From assembly GCA_950295325.1 (NCBI GenBank), contig OX485807.1:12861001-12925000 (forward strand): 64,000 nt of DNA. The letters run 5' to 3'. The notes below the pieces were generated by a model that did not search any database, had not been told where the DNA came from, and worked only from the letters and a program-made list of their open reading frames with translations. The DNA comes from Polytrichum commune (taxonomy: Eukaryota; Streptophyta; Polytrichopsida; Polytrichales; Polytrichaceae). The translations under genes and the position numbers were made by a program. Position 1 is the stretch's first letter. Every line of letters begins with the position of its first letter. Of the stretch, positions 1 to 11,558 are shown piece by piece.

Positions 1-126
1 ACGTTCACAATATTCGCATCCGAAACTATGGGTCCAATTTATTTTGAGACTTTCCAAAGTCTCCGATTAAAGAATATAGTGTTATTAACCACAATCAATT
101 TTTTGTGTGCCAATTATGTCTCATGC

Positions 127-414
127 TCTCGGGGGGTTCACTCCCTCTTATATTTTGCATACACGTGTGTTCGGGACCTATTTATTGGGGGGGTTATTTA
201 CCTTGTAGAAAAGATTATAAGGTGATGGTATTTTACATGTAAAAAGCTTGAAAATATTATATGTGATGGTATTTTACATGTAAACATGTTTCATTATTTT
301 AAAATCCCCTATTTTACATGTACATTTTTTCCAAAATTTATCTACAATGAATATATTGGACCCTATTTTTTATCGCACGTTGTTCTACGATTTTCGCCAG
401 TGAACCCCCCGAGC
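127..414. mobile_element. MITE-like inverted-repeat element
   Basis: The ends are inverted copies of about 15 bp (CTCGGGGGGTTCACT at 128-142 and its complement at about 399-413). The interior is AT-rich and carries several TTTTACATGTA palindromes. Part of the left side (about 120-230) matches, in inverted orientation, 47,640-47,765, so this is a dispersed family. No clean target-site duplication was seen and no coding capacity is present. Confidence 0.5.
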
Positions 415-836
415 TCATGCTTCCATCATATGTTGCAACATATTACTCCAATCAAATGCCACTTTCCATACATGATATCATTTTCCCTACACAAATGTGT
501 TGGCAATTGAGATTATGTCCTTTTTATGAAACACTATAATCTTTATAAAAAATAAAGTCTAGAACACAAATAAAATTGATTGTTATATGTATTGACCATA
601 TACATTATTCATTACCATGTACTTGGTCCACCTATTCATGCAAAATACAATGGTTACAAGTTATACCTCTAAATAGTGTGTGGTCATTGCTTAAATGTCA
701 TAGTTTATTGCTCACTGCTCACTACCCATCGCTCACAACTCACACGCAGCATCTTCCCACCGTGAGGAGATTAACATTGTCAAACCCCAAACTAGCTAGC
801 CATATAAGACAAGTAAGGACATAAGACACACATGCC
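415..836. other. Intergenic, nothing recognised
   Basis: AT-rich sequence without a credible coding region, RNA gene or clear repeat. Confidence 0.5.
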
Positions 837-839
837 TAA

Positions 840-1411
840 AAGGTATATGGTCTTATTGTGGGTGCTTCCAACTCCATACATAGTTTTGGCCATTGGAGCG
901 AACCAAGAATTGTTTCATGCAGTTAGTGATTGCAAAGCACAAAGATTTTCAAAGGCGGAGGTGAGATGCAAAAGTTGCAAGAGTCCAAAAGTGAGGATTC
1001 TCTTTCTCTTGAAACAATTAGATAGATAGAAAGATAGATAGAAACTCCGGTCCCTTTTTAGCAAGGGGCCGGCGTGAATAAAGTGTCCGTTCGTAATGTC
1101 TCTTGAAACAATCACATAGGTAGGTCTTTCTAAATGTGTTAACTATCAAAACCATATTGGTATCTATATTTTGAGAACATAGTCCCACCCCATCGTAACA
1201 CATGTTGTTGTTTTTAGTGTTCTAGGTTAACGAGAAGGAGAATCTTCACTTTGGACTCTTATAACTTTTATATCTTTACTTCAATTCTAAAACTTGAAAT
1301 GATATAATCTTTGTGATTTGCAATTACTAAGCGGATGAAAGAAATCCTGAGCCGATCTAACAACCAATAATGTGTGTGGGGTTGGAAGTGCCCACAATAG
1401 GGGCCCATACC
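840..1411. mobile_element. Inverted-repeat element (TWA-type flanks) holding a LINE insertion
   Basis: The arms at about 842-955 and 1300-1411 are imperfect inverted copies over roughly 110 bp; both contain a GTGGG-type stretch next to CTTCCAAC and a stretch reading AATCTTTGTG or its complement. The flanks are TAA (837-839) and TTA (1412-1414), suggestive of PIF/Harbinger-type 3-bp targets although not identical. An 80-bp LINE 3' end is inserted at 1019-1098. The right arm is repeated again at about 1588-1770. Confidence 0.6.
1019..1098 (-). mobile_element. 80-bp LINE 3'-end insertion with 14-bp target-site duplication
   Basis: A perfect 14-bp direct repeat, TCTCTTGAAACAAT, flanks it at 1005-1018 and 1099-1112. 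Read on the minus strand the insert holds CGAACGGACACTTTATTCAC, then a hairpin (1047-1072, CCGG and CCCTT arms), then a tail of TATC/TTTC repeats. The same order of parts, with related sequence, ends the LINE at 20.6 kb and in looser form the one at 38.9 kb, so this is an extremely 5'-truncated copy of that family. Tail and duplication show target-primed reverse transcription. Confidence 0.8.
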
Positions 1412-1587
1412 TTAATTAAGTTAAGATATGTGGGCCTTATGTGGTCACTCTTCTTGATTTAACACATGTATTTGAATGGTTAGTGGAAAGGCATGTGTGA
1501 CAATGAGAGTGGACTATGTGCTTAGAACATGGACACCAATCTAGGCTCAACAATTAACAAACTTGGGACAATTTATTTGATCACTAG

Positions 1588-1770
1588 AGAAAGGGAATCT
1601 TCACTTCAACCTCTTGTAACTTCTGCATCTCAATTCCAATTATGAAACTGGAAATGAAAATCTTTGTGATTTGCGATTGTTAGCCGGATGAGACAATTCC
1701 TAATATAATCCAATGGGCAAAATTTTATATGGGGTTGGAAGTGTTCACAATGGGGTTAGATGCCTTAACA
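1588..1770. repeat. Second copy of the 1233-1420 repeat end
   Basis: This stretch repeats 1233-1420 in the same orientation, with shared blocks such as GAATCTTCACTT, AATCTTTGTGATTTGC and GGGGTTGGAAGTG. It looks like a decayed partial copy of the neighbouring inverted-repeat element and has no coding capacity. Confidence 0.6.
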
Positions 1771-1786
1771 AGGCCCAAATATCTTA

Positions 1787-2097
1787 GGTTGGGTTTACAC
1801 TAGGATCCAAGACCAGGAAACTCCAATATTGAGTGATCCAATATGTTGAGAGCCATATTTTGAACCCAAAGAGTTTACACTAGGGTCCAAGTATCAAGGT
1901 GTGAAAGTATGAAGTGATGCAAATGTGCTGTCACTTTCCAACCAAATTTTGTTGGTCTCAAGTCAAGGTTACAATCCTCCCTATTTACAAAACCAATTTC
2001 CAAGCTTGGGTCCAATCTTGAATTCGAAAGTAAGGTCCAACAAGGGTTGTTTGGGGCCCCAATATTCTTGAGCCTGGATCCTAATGTAAACACACCC
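1787..2097. mobile_element. PIF/Harbinger-type MITE, 311 bp
   Basis: TTA lies directly outside both ends (1784-1786 and 2098-2100), the usual 3-bp target of PIF/Harbinger elements. The terminal inverted repeats are about 25 bp and read GGTTGGGTTTACACTAGGAT on the left and GGGTGTGTTTACATTAGGAT on the right. An internal partial copy of the left end starts near 1872. No transposase is encoded, so it would have moved by an enzyme supplied elsewhere. Confidence 0.75.
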
Positions 2098-2288
2098 TTA
2101 GTTTGAGTGAAGTGTTACTTACATTGGGCTACATCAACACCCAAGTCCAATAAACTTGGGGTCTAAAACACCCCTTACTTTTGGACTCAAAATTGAGCCC
2201 AAGCTTAAAGAACGGTTTCTCAATCTAGGAGAAGTTGGATCAACAAGATTTGGTGGGAAAGTGATGCCAATGATTTAATGATTGAATA

Positions 2289-2980
2289 TGCATGAAAGAA
2301 AGACTAACCATACTTTGATGTACTTATCATATGAGCATATGGTCTTTGGAGTCATACAACTCCAAAGAAATAATTGGGTCAGACAACCCAAGAAATTTAA
2401 AGAGTGGTGGACAAGGGCTAAACAATCCATGAAGAAATCGTGCATGGGAGTTAGACAACTACCAATGTAAGCTCTTTGTGTGGAATTAGACGCCTCCAAC
2501 TGGGAGTTAGACACCTCCCTATGGAAGATATTTGTCTTGGAGTTAGACAACTTCAACTAGAAGATATGAATTGGAGGTATACAACTCCTAGTGCATGGAT
2601 GTTATTCATTGGAGCTAGCAACTCTTAATGAATAAATGAATCTAATTGGAATTAGACAATTCCAATTAGAGGATTGTGATAAAGCCAAAAGATAGAAGAT
2701 TCATGGTAGAACCAAAGATATAACTATGAATAGAAATTTTTACTATACGAGAAATAAAAAACAAAAGTAGTGCCTTTGGCATAAATGGGAGCTATGGGAA
2801 GGGGAGAGGATCTTGTTGGTCTCTCTCCTATGGTCGAGTGGTTCATGCGCATAGACAATCACAATATTATTGTTAAGTTGTAAAACATCTGTAATGTATA
2901 AAGTTTGAATGTTCACAATATTGATGTCTCGTGTACAATTGTGATTGTATTGTTTTTGTTCAAAAGAAGAATGTGACATT
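2289..2980 (+). repeat. Dispersed repeat built of ~20-bp palindromic units (copy 1)
   Basis: Positions 2340-2690 hold about ten imperfect palindromes of the type TTGGAGTTAGACAACTCCAA, spaced roughly 25-45 bp. The following 300 bp (to about 2980) are unique and contain CGAGTGGTTC and a conserved ATATTGATGTCTC block. The whole unit recurs inverted at 55,855-56,785 with the same order of parts. The open frames on either strand follow from the palindromes and are not gene-like. Element class unknown; TSD not identified. Confidence 0.7.
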
Positions 2981-3035
2981 GGACCCTGACCCGAGTGTAA
3001 ACTCCTTAGATCCAAAATTTTGCTCTTGACCAATA

Positions 3036-3183
3036 AGGGCCGCTTCACACTATGGCCGTCCAAATCGAGAGGCCGTGAGATTGAGTGCCAAACTTTGTTG
3101 AAAGGCTAAAGAAATGGGTTGAAAATAGCGAACAAAATATAGTAGTTGGAGCCTTCGGGCGGCCATAGTGTGAAGCCTCCAAA
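3036..3183. mobile_element. Short MITE (~148 bp) with GGCCATAGTGTGAAGC ends
   Basis: The left end (CTTCACACTATGGCCG, about 3043-3058) is mirrored by GGCCATAGTGTGAAGC at about 3162-3177. TAA precedes the left end and AAA follows the right one, compatible with a degenerate PIF/Harbinger target. A longer open frame to the right (3213-3584) resembles no family I can name. Confidence 0.5.
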
Positions 3184-3569
3184 GGCCAAGCCCAAAGTCC
3201 AAACCATACCATTTGCCCGACTTTTATCCATCTCTCTCTTCATTAATCCATCCAATTTATGAATTTTTCCTCTCACCATCTTTAGTCATGGATTTAAGAA
3301 GGAAACACATTCTTGCTCTACTCTCTATTTTCATGGCCATAAAATATGTAATTGTGGGTATTTTGACATTACAAAAATTTGCAATTTTTGAACAAAATGC
3401 CCAAATGATGACAACAATTTTTATTGCCCAAAGATGGAGGGTGAATTTTTTGCAACATTACAGTTGCAAAAAATATATACAAAATTGTAGTAGTTTAATG
3501 ACTGTAGATAAGGGTGGTCAAAAGAACTACAATGGGAAAACGATTGCGGTTTTTTTTTGCATAGTTTTC

Positions 3570-3896
3570 TACTACACTAAATAAGATATGTAGTTTTTGA
3601 TACACTCAATATGAATGCATACACTAAATATCAATAACCCTATGAAAGTAAGTAACATTAAATGTACAAATAAAACACTAAATATCAACTATAGTAATAT
3701 GTGGAAGTTATATGTTTGAATTTAATGTTAGTAAAGATATAAAAATAAATAGCATTGATAAAAGGAGAATTCCAACACATCTTCTAGCAAATCTTCTAAC
3801 ACTAATCATCAAAGAATTGAAAATTAGTGTTGAGCAAGGTAGGGTGGTAACAACATTAAATATAATCAAACACTGAATATCCTATTTCGTGTAGTG
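3570..3896. mobile_element. CACTA-like MITE, ~327 bp
   Basis: The right end, read inward, is CACTACACGAAATAGGATAT; the left end is the related TACTACACTAAATAAGATAT. CACTA-family transposons begin with CACTA. The interior is AT-rich and contains repeated ACACTAAATATCA blocks. The 3-bp flanks are not identical, so the boundary call is tentative. A related element lies at 43,840-44,207. Confidence 0.5.
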
Positions 3897-4166
3897 ACAA
3901 CACAAGGTACATGTCACATGTAAATTGCATTGAACATGTACGAATTAAATCACTCATTTTTAAAACAATAATTGTTGTGAGGAGATTTGCAAGCCACATT
4001 GTTGACACATTTGACAAGAAGTGAAGACAAGTGAAGCCTAAGAGAAGACAAGAGAATGGTCAAACTTGAATTCTTTTTCAAAAATGCCTTTTTTGGGCAT
4101 ATATTAAAAGAATAATCAACATATTCACTTTTTGGTGCATGGTCATCCTTCTTGGTCCACATTCGG

Positions 4167-4305
4167 TTTACACCTAGTGAGGGGCCCAAGGCTTTCAAAA
4201 ATATTTTTTGTAAGAAGTCAGACCATTTAAGTTAGGCCATTAACAAAGGCCATCTTCCATGGTCCGACTTCATGGTCCATAGTGTAAACCGGTTCAATTT
4301 CAGAG
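4167..4305. mobile_element. TTTACAC-type MITE upstream of GMP synthase
   Basis: The ends are CGGTTTACACC on the left and GGTCCATAGTGTAAACCGG on the right. The interior block GAGGGGCCCAAGGCTTT followed by an A/T run and CCATCTTCCATGGTCC is shared with the element at 39,985-40,368. A further GTGTAAACCCATCC near 4328-4341 suggests an outer or older copy. It ends about 310 bp before the GMP synthase start codon. Confidence 0.6.
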
Positions 4306-4616
4306 TTTCTTCAGTCTTGGACCTTTGTGTAAACCCATCCTCAAGGCTTTAAAAAAAACAATGCACATGACTCATCAGACTGATCAGGGCACAGGCGTAC
4401 AGGAACGCCAACCCAAGCCAAACAGGGACAAAGAGCTTGAAAGGAGATGGCGGCGCCTTCCCCTGTATCGCCATAGCCGCATCTCCACCCTCTCCAAGCC
4501 TGACATTCAACCTCCACATACACCACAACCACGATCAAATCACAATCACAAACAAAAACAGAGAGAAAGCGAGCAACAGAAACAGAGAGGGGAGAGGGCA
4601 GGCCCTTTGGGGCAAG

Positions 4617-7600
4617 ATGGACAACATGGTGGTGACCGCAGCGAAGATGGTGCAGAGCGAGGAGAAGAAATCCGTGGTCTTAGTCCTCGACTTCGGCTCG
4701 CAGTACACACATCTTATAACTCGCCGCATTCGCAGTTTGAACATCTGCTCTTTTTGCTTACCAGCAGGGACACCCATGCCCGCCATCCAGGCTTTACATC
4801 CTGCGGTCATCATTCTCTCTGGCGGCCCACACTCCGTGCACATCGAAGGCTCCCCAACAGTTCCTGAAGGTTTCTTCGAGTACGTAAAGGAAAATGGCAT
4901 CACTGTGCTGGGAATCTGCTACGGGTTGCACCTCATTGTGAAATTGCTAGGTGGGACAGTGACCCAGGCGGAGAGCCAGGAGTATGGGCGCATGGAAATC
5001 ACCGCTGTGAAGGGGAGCAGGCTCTATGGTGATGCGGATAGTTTCCCTAACCAGACTGTGTGGATGAGCCATGGTGACGAAGCTGTTAAGTTGCCCCCGG
5101 GATTCTCAGTTGTGGCTACAAGTTTGCAGGGGAACATTGCTGCCATCGAGAATGCTGAGGCTAACATCTATGCTCTCCAGTACCATCCTGAGGTAACATC
5201 CTTCTGTAAACCCTCTTTGGTTATATTCAATATGTGGTTGAATTTGTAAGGGTTTAAGGCTCTGCTCCAATTTGTGAGGGTCTGGAGGTTCGAATCGTGC
5301 ATTCTGGGGGCGGGGGGGTCCTTAACCTCTTGTGTGTGGTTGCTATGTCTGCTCAAGAGGAGATGGTATCATCATGGCATGCATTTCGTAGAGAGGAATG
5401 CAAATTTTAATTTAAAGAATGTAAAGAGGCATGAATTCCAATTTTTAAGGGTTTAAGGTTTAGGGTCCAATCTGTTAATGGGTTTAAGGTTTGTGGTCCA
5501 ATTTGTAAGAGTTTAAGGTTTAGGGTACAATTTTTAATGGGTTTAAGGTTTGTGGTCCAATTTGCAAGGGTTGGGAGTTTAGATTCATTCATTTTAGGGG
5601 GGCGGAGGTCCTCAACCTCTTGTGGATGGTTACTATGTCTGCTCAAAGAGGAGATGGTACTATCATGGCATGCATTCTGCAAAGAGAAATGCAAATTACT
5701 TTGTCACATAATAAAGGTGATTGAGGAATTAAATAAGTTGTCTCTGTGGGTTGTGCGTCATCAGCAATGAGTGCTCAAAGATATTGAGATGACCATGTCA
5801 CTCTTGTTTGTCATCACTATGCTGCTTCTTTCATGCTTATTTGCTCCCAAAATGCAAGCATCAGGTGAATTGATAATTTATGTTGCATTCGGCAGGTCAC
5901 TCATTCTGAGAAGGGAATGGAGACTCTGAGGCATTTTCTGCTGGATGTGGGTGGTATCTCGGCCGACTGGAAACTGCAGGATGTTTTGACAGAACAGATA
6001 GACCTTGTCAAGAAGACGGTTGGTCCAGATGATCACGTCCTTTGTGCCCTATCAGGGGGTGTGGATTCAACTGTGGCTGCTACTCTGGTGCACCGTGCAA
6101 TTGGTGACAGGCTGCATTGTGTGTTTGTGGACAACGGGCTTTGTAGGTAGTGAATTTGGAGCTTTGTCTACCGCATTTTTGATGGATTGCCGGCATACAC
6201 AATTCCACGTTGCTCGATTTTCGTTTGCATCTTACAGATTTCTGTTATCGAAGATTTTATTGGCAGACTATCTTGGTTGAGTGTATCCAAGAATTGTAGA
6301 AGAGGAACTTTCCATATACCTTCTGAAGAGGGTAAGTACTTGATGATGTTCCTGTACAGATGAACCTGTGGGTGGATAAGAGAATAGGCAACACTTTCAC
6401 TTGTAGGGTTCATCAAAGGCTTGATCTGTGTACTGAGGGGTTTAGGGAACTCTGTTGGTTCAGGTACAAGGAACAAGAAAGGGTGATGGCTACATTTGAG
6501 AAAGATCTGCACCTGCCAGTGACATGTGTGGATGCCACCGAGCAGTTTCTTAGCAAGTTGAAGGGTGTGGTGGACCCAGAAAAAAAGCGCAAGATCATTG
6601 GAGCTGAATTTATTGCTGTATTTGATGAATTTTCTCACAGACTGGAGAGAGAAATTGGGAAGAAACCCGCTTTTTTGGTGCAGGGAACTCTATATCCAGA
6701 CGTAATTGAGTCCTGTCCTCCTCCAGGGAGTGGGAAGTCACATTCACACACCATTAAGAGTCATCATAATGTAGGTGGATTGCCCGCAAATATGCAACTG
6801 AAATTGGTTGAGCCCCTTAAATGGCTTTTCAAAGACGAGGTACCTTCCCCCCTCTGCCTATCTTTATTCAATGTGTTCAATTTCAGTTAGTAATATGACA
6901 TGGTCATTAGAGATTGGAAAATAGTTTATATGCCTTTTCTAGATATAGTGAGTCCTAGGTTTTGTGGTCTTCAAGGCAGTGACAAAGCTCAAATTGTGCA
7001 GGTTCGCAAATTAGGTGCTCTGCTAGATGTTCCACAATCGTTCTTGAAGCGACATCCTTTTCCTGGACCTGGTTTGGCTGTACGTATCATTGGTGATGTG
7101 ACAGAAGGCAATGCACTGGAGACTGTTCGCCTGGTACGCACTTCTTACTTCTCATATTGGATGTGATTTTCATGAAAATAGCTGGTCATGGACTGGGAAA
7201 GTTGTGATAGAATGGATAGTTTTATGTCTTCTATGGTCACATGATTAGTTATTTTCTTGTACACCAGTTTTAAGGATCTTGACCCTTTTCGGTTTGGTTG
7301 ATCAGTGTGTCTTTTGCTTATATTGAGGTTTACCATGGGGATTGGGCAGGTTGATGAGATATTTATAAACAGTATCCGAGAAGCAGGTCTGTATGACGAG
7401 ATCTGGCAAGCATTTGCAGTTCACTTGCCAGTGAAGACTGTGGGTGTCCAAGGAGACAAGCGGACCCATTCTAATGCAGTTGCTCTGCGGGCAATTACCA
7501 GCGAGGATGGCATGACTGCAGATTGGTAAGCTTTTCAACTTGTGCATGGCATCTTGTTCACTTTCATGCGAGGGGTCAGCAATCATTATTTTATGCCTAT

Positions 7601-8278
7601 TAATGCTCCCCTTCATCATGGTCCCCCCATTTAAGCGAGGGGCGAGCATTTGTGCAATGTGCACTTTCTCCTCCTTTTGCACATTCACGCAGTAGGGTCC
7701 ATCACCTTTTCATTTAACCTGTAATGTATACTTCAATCAAATACGTTCATATCATGGGTAAGTTTGACCCACCCCCAGCATGGTCAAAGGACCTCACAAT
7801 ATGGGAGCTTCATATCTAAGGGGATGCAGGGGGGAAAGGTATTTTTAAGGCTTTGAGCCTTTATGAGCACAGCCTCACACATGGGTCCAAAATATTATAT
7901 TGGACTTATGGTTCCCAGTATGCTCCATGGAACTTGACTCCAAATTCTTGCAACATGAATATTTGTGCATCAGTTTCAGAGGAACTGATGGTGCAGCAGT
8001 CAGTTGTCTTAACACTTGAATGATCCTCTTTGACAATGCCGCATTCCCAATGATAGGAAGGGGAGTGCACTGGCTGGATTTATAAGAGGAAGCTCTCTAA
8101 TTTGAACCCAGTATCATTCTCCTCATGATACCTTATTTTATTCCTTTGATGCAGGTATCACTTTGATGGGAAGTTTCTTGCCATGGTGTCTTCCAAAATC
8201 TGCAACAGTGTACGAGGTATTAATAGAGTGGTTTATGACATCACATCCAAACCTCCATCAACAGTGGAGTGGGAATGA
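4617..8278 (+). CDS. GMPS: GMP synthase (glutamine-hydrolysing), 6 coding exons
   Basis: It converts XMP to GMP with ATP and glutamine, the last step of de novo guanine nucleotide synthesis. Exons read by eye with GT/AG borders: 4617-5192, 5896-6146, 6464-6839, 7002-7133, 7350-7525, 8155-8278, giving 544 residues, close to the family's usual 520-550. The N-terminal class I glutaminase has Cys101 in GICYG, with His190 and Glu192 in QYHPE. The ATP pyrophosphatase domain has SGGVDS at 245-250, and the C-terminus ends in the typical DITSKPP...EWE. The start at 4617 was chosen because homology begins shortly after it; an in-frame ATG at 4437 would add an unlikely low-complexity leader. Oddity: the residue after GICYGL, commonly Gln, is His105. 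Intron 1 carries a duplication. Likely cytosolic; no transit peptide is evident. Confidence 0.95.
5250..5700. repeat. Duplicated block and ~30-bp tandem repeat in GMP synthase intron 1
   Basis: A ~130-bp block (about 5278-5408) recurs at about 5567-5697; both hold GTCCT(T/C)AACCTCTTGTG and TATGTCTGCTCAA. Between them, units beginning GTTTAAGG start at 5451, 5482, 5511 and 5541, a ~30-bp period with alternating TTTAGGG and TTTGTGG variants. The TTTAGGG match to the plant telomere unit is probably coincidental. It lies wholly within the intron. Confidence 0.75.
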
Positions 8279-10358
8279 TCACAGCACACTAGAATGGGAG
8301 GATAATTTGCGCAATGAAGATAAATTCAGCATAAAGTAGTGATACATGCACCTGGATTGAGGATGCAAGAGCCAGAGATACACTTTGTGGGGTAACATCC
8401 AATTTGTGGTAGTGTTCTCAGTTTTGATCCAATGGTGGAATCCGTGTATTCCAATCCTTGGTATTGTTAACTGGAATAGGTAGGAGTGTTGCCTTTTCTC
8501 TTTAAAACAGGGTCGTCTCACTCTACTCTTTTGGAATGGCTTGCCAGACTTTTTTCTAAAGTGTACAAAAACTTATCTTGTTATGGCGTTTGTCAACATC
8601 CAACATGTGTGGACTATATTATACAACCAAGTTACACGACTCCTCTGAGGAAATTCAGATGTGGCAGCTTTCAGGCATAAATAATGGCATTGACATGACT
8701 CAGAAGGACTATGGCCTTTTGCAGGAACATGCTTGCTTTTTACAGAAAAATGTTGACAATGTTCACATTGTCCATGCGATTGATTAATGTGGATAATGTG
8801 AATATGTTAATACATTATGTGAACACAGTCAACATATTTACCATATGGAGATATTTAGAGCATTTTGTTAACTAACTTTGAGATTTGCTCTGAGAGAGGC
8901 GTTTTAAAGAAAATAACTGATTACCTTCACCCAAGAACATCCGTAGAGAACTGAAAATTGCTAGAAACCACCAGCCCTGGACTTAGATCAGAACCAAGTG
9001 GTTTTTAGCAAGGAAGCAAAAATCAACAGATTTAGCTCTGATGGAAGGCGTAGCCACAGAAGCACAACAAACTGTCAAGCATTTTGTAGTATTCTGGCCC
9101 TCATTTTATATTTGAGTAGAAACAAGATGGATCGCATTCATCTTTTCCAAGTACTGTATATTCTTGAAAATTGTATGTCATTGACTCAGATACCATCGCA
9201 TGGTACGACTTAGATCCTCACAAATTGATTGTCTCGCATAATAACAAATTCTATGCTAACAGTTTTATAAACACTGCTGGAAGTTGCATAAGATCATGCC
9301 AAGGCACAAAATCATGCCGCTGCAGTTTTGAAATCTCAAGGAAGTTTTTTGAAGGTCTGCTGCCGGTCATGTCCAAAAGTGACCATTTAGGTGAGCTCGC
9401 AAGACTGCATAATATCGTTTCCATCGCAGTTTTGATATTGTAAACTCTCTTGGCAATGTATCTCGAAATTGATAGACCAGACCTTGTACTCGGTTGTAGG
9501 TCATTGTACCAATAAGTTGAAATTTTCTATTCAAGTTTCATGTTAAATGTTTGATTACATGAGTTTTAAACTACTCATGTTAATAAGAGAACTGACACTG
9601 TACCTCCAAAATATTGAGTTCATAACAGTGCAGATCACTCTGACTTACTGTTACTATGTAAGAAATATGCACAATGTGCGTGAAAGAAAAAAATCTGAAT
9701 ATCATCACTTGTTCACTGGCTGGACAATGAACGGAGAGTTAAGAAACGAAAATTCAAGTATCCATACAAGTCTTAAGCTTGACGTCATTGTAAGAAAACT
9801 TGTCTCCATCACTCACTGCTGGTGAGTATCCAAGTAATAAGTGCTGCAGAACAGGATTGAAAGGTGCTGGAAATCTGATACTAAAAGCACAGGAACAGGA
9901 TTTTGAGATGCTGCAGAGGTGATCAAATATGAACCCTAAACCATGTTTTGTCCATGTGAAGGATACACTAGACATGAAAGGATTAGGATGAGCTTTCACC
10001 CAGGAGAACAAAATCCTTATTATATACCAACAGCTACTGATGAAGGTGCATCGAAATTGACAAAGTATTGTCAGAAGATAGGTTGGAACAAAGCCACCTC
10101 AGTCAACTTTTCTGATGAATCTAACATGTATTTATTGCCAAGAATATGACTCGCTCCACTATTATGGAGTACATAGGACTGCGAGAAAATTAGTGATGAT
10201 AACTGCCAATCACCTCCATCAGCTCGTTCTTTACAACTCATCCGATTAGGCCGCTGCCCATCAAGAAAACATATGTGAGGAATCCGGTGCCATGATTGGG
10301 AGAAGCACTAAACTGTGTCACCCAGACTGAAAGTATTCAGAAATGATCACGACAAACT
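8279..10358. other. Shared 3' flank of GMP synthase and ATP synthase g
   Basis: The two genes converge here. The sequence should hold both 3' untranslated regions. No further gene, clear repeat or RNA was recognised; open frames in it are short and without family resemblance. Confidence 0.5.
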
Positions 10359-11526
10359 CTACACCTTGTAACCTGTGAACGTACCACCCCGTCCTGCAAT
10401 CTCTCCAACACAGAACCAGGCATAGCATTCTCCTGTAAATAAAGCTGCAATGGCAACCTCCTCCAACTTCAGGTCATTTCGTGACATTAACTTCTGCTTA
10501 ACAAAGTCCACTTCCTTCCATAGAGCCTCGTATCTCCCTGGCAAACTGCATTCCAATGCATGACACAGTAATCAGACACAGAAATTAACCAACAACCTGC
10601 ATATATGGTTAGCTCGTGAAGTTTGGTTTGATAATGTAACAAAGAAGGAACACATGAAGGCCAAAAACTACTAAGATTACCACCAAAATGTCATTATCGC
10701 ACCCTAAATCATCAGTCCTGCAGCCTCATTGTTCCGATAGAAGGTGCTCTGAGTAATTGTGGTATCGGCTTGCTTTTAATGTAAGCTACTCAAATCACAT
10801 CCCTAGACAGCAATTTGAACCACTAAGTCACATCCTCGTCTCCCTTCCACGATTAGCTTTACAATGGATAAATCCATGCGCTTTCAATAAACCCTAAGGT
10901 CAGACTGGCTGAGAAACAAAGTCACCACTACGCCAAGTCTAGACAACCGCCGGAAATTCTTATGGAATGCAATAAAGAGTTCGCTGCATCATAAATGATT
11001 ACAGCAACCAACAATCGGTGAATCTACGTCACGCATTAAGCCGGCCCACATCTGCCTCGGGAAAGATGCAAAAACTTTTGCTTCTCCAACCAGATGATAA
11101 GAGATCCAGGACATTCAACATGTGATCACATAAACCTGCTAACGACACATCCACATCCCCCCGCTCCTCTTCTCCCGTGACACACAGGCCAGCTACCGAA
11201 CTCCATCAAGAACCAGACCTTAGGGTTTGGCCACCAAGGGCACCGGTGATCGAGAAAACCCTAGAATTAGCATGTCCAATGACGGAGGAGGGAATTCGAT
11301 TCAGTGCGATAGGTAGGGCGGGAATGGAACGGGCTGTAAAAAACCTGGCGAGGCGGGTGTAGAAGAGCTGCTTGGAGAGCTCCTGGCATTTTTGCACCGT
11401 AGGTGGATCCTGGATGTACTTCTTGTTCTCCTCGAGGAGCTGCTTGTAATAAGCAGTGCCACGCTTGGTGGCGATGTCCGTGGCCACCGATGCCTTACTC
11501 TGCAACTGCCGCATCAAGGACGCCAT
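10359..11526 (-). CDS. Mitochondrial ATP synthase subunit g, 2 exons
   Basis: A small membrane subunit of the mitochondrial F1Fo ATP synthase that helps form enzyme dimers at cristae edges. Exons on the minus strand are 11526-11345 and 10545-10359, joined across a 799-nt intron with GT/AG ends, giving 122 residues, as in other plant homologues. The N-terminal stretch AYYKQLLEENKKYIQDPPTV and the join reading RLAS-LPGRYEALWKE are characteristic. The C-terminal hydrophobic segment carries the GxxxG dimerisation motif (Gly108 and Gly112, GEIAG). It starts 1.25 kb from the divergent COX5b gene. Confidence 0.92.
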
Positions 11527-11558
11527 TGCCCCCGCTGCCCTCCCCCGCCGTGTGGCTC

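Noticed and set aside
2829-2850. CGAGTGGTTC as an A-box-like promoter of a SINE
   Set aside because: Spacing to any B box is wrong and the repeat is dominated by palindromes; a SINE is not supported.
3213-3584. 123-residue open frame as a transposase N-terminus
   Set aside because: It has hydrophobic and Lys/Arg-rich stretches but no recognisable motif, and the sequence is low in complexity.
5284-5300. GGTTCGAATC resembling a tRNA B box in GMP synthase intron 1
   Set aside because: No matching A box or cloverleaf upstream, and the duplicated block lacks the motif.
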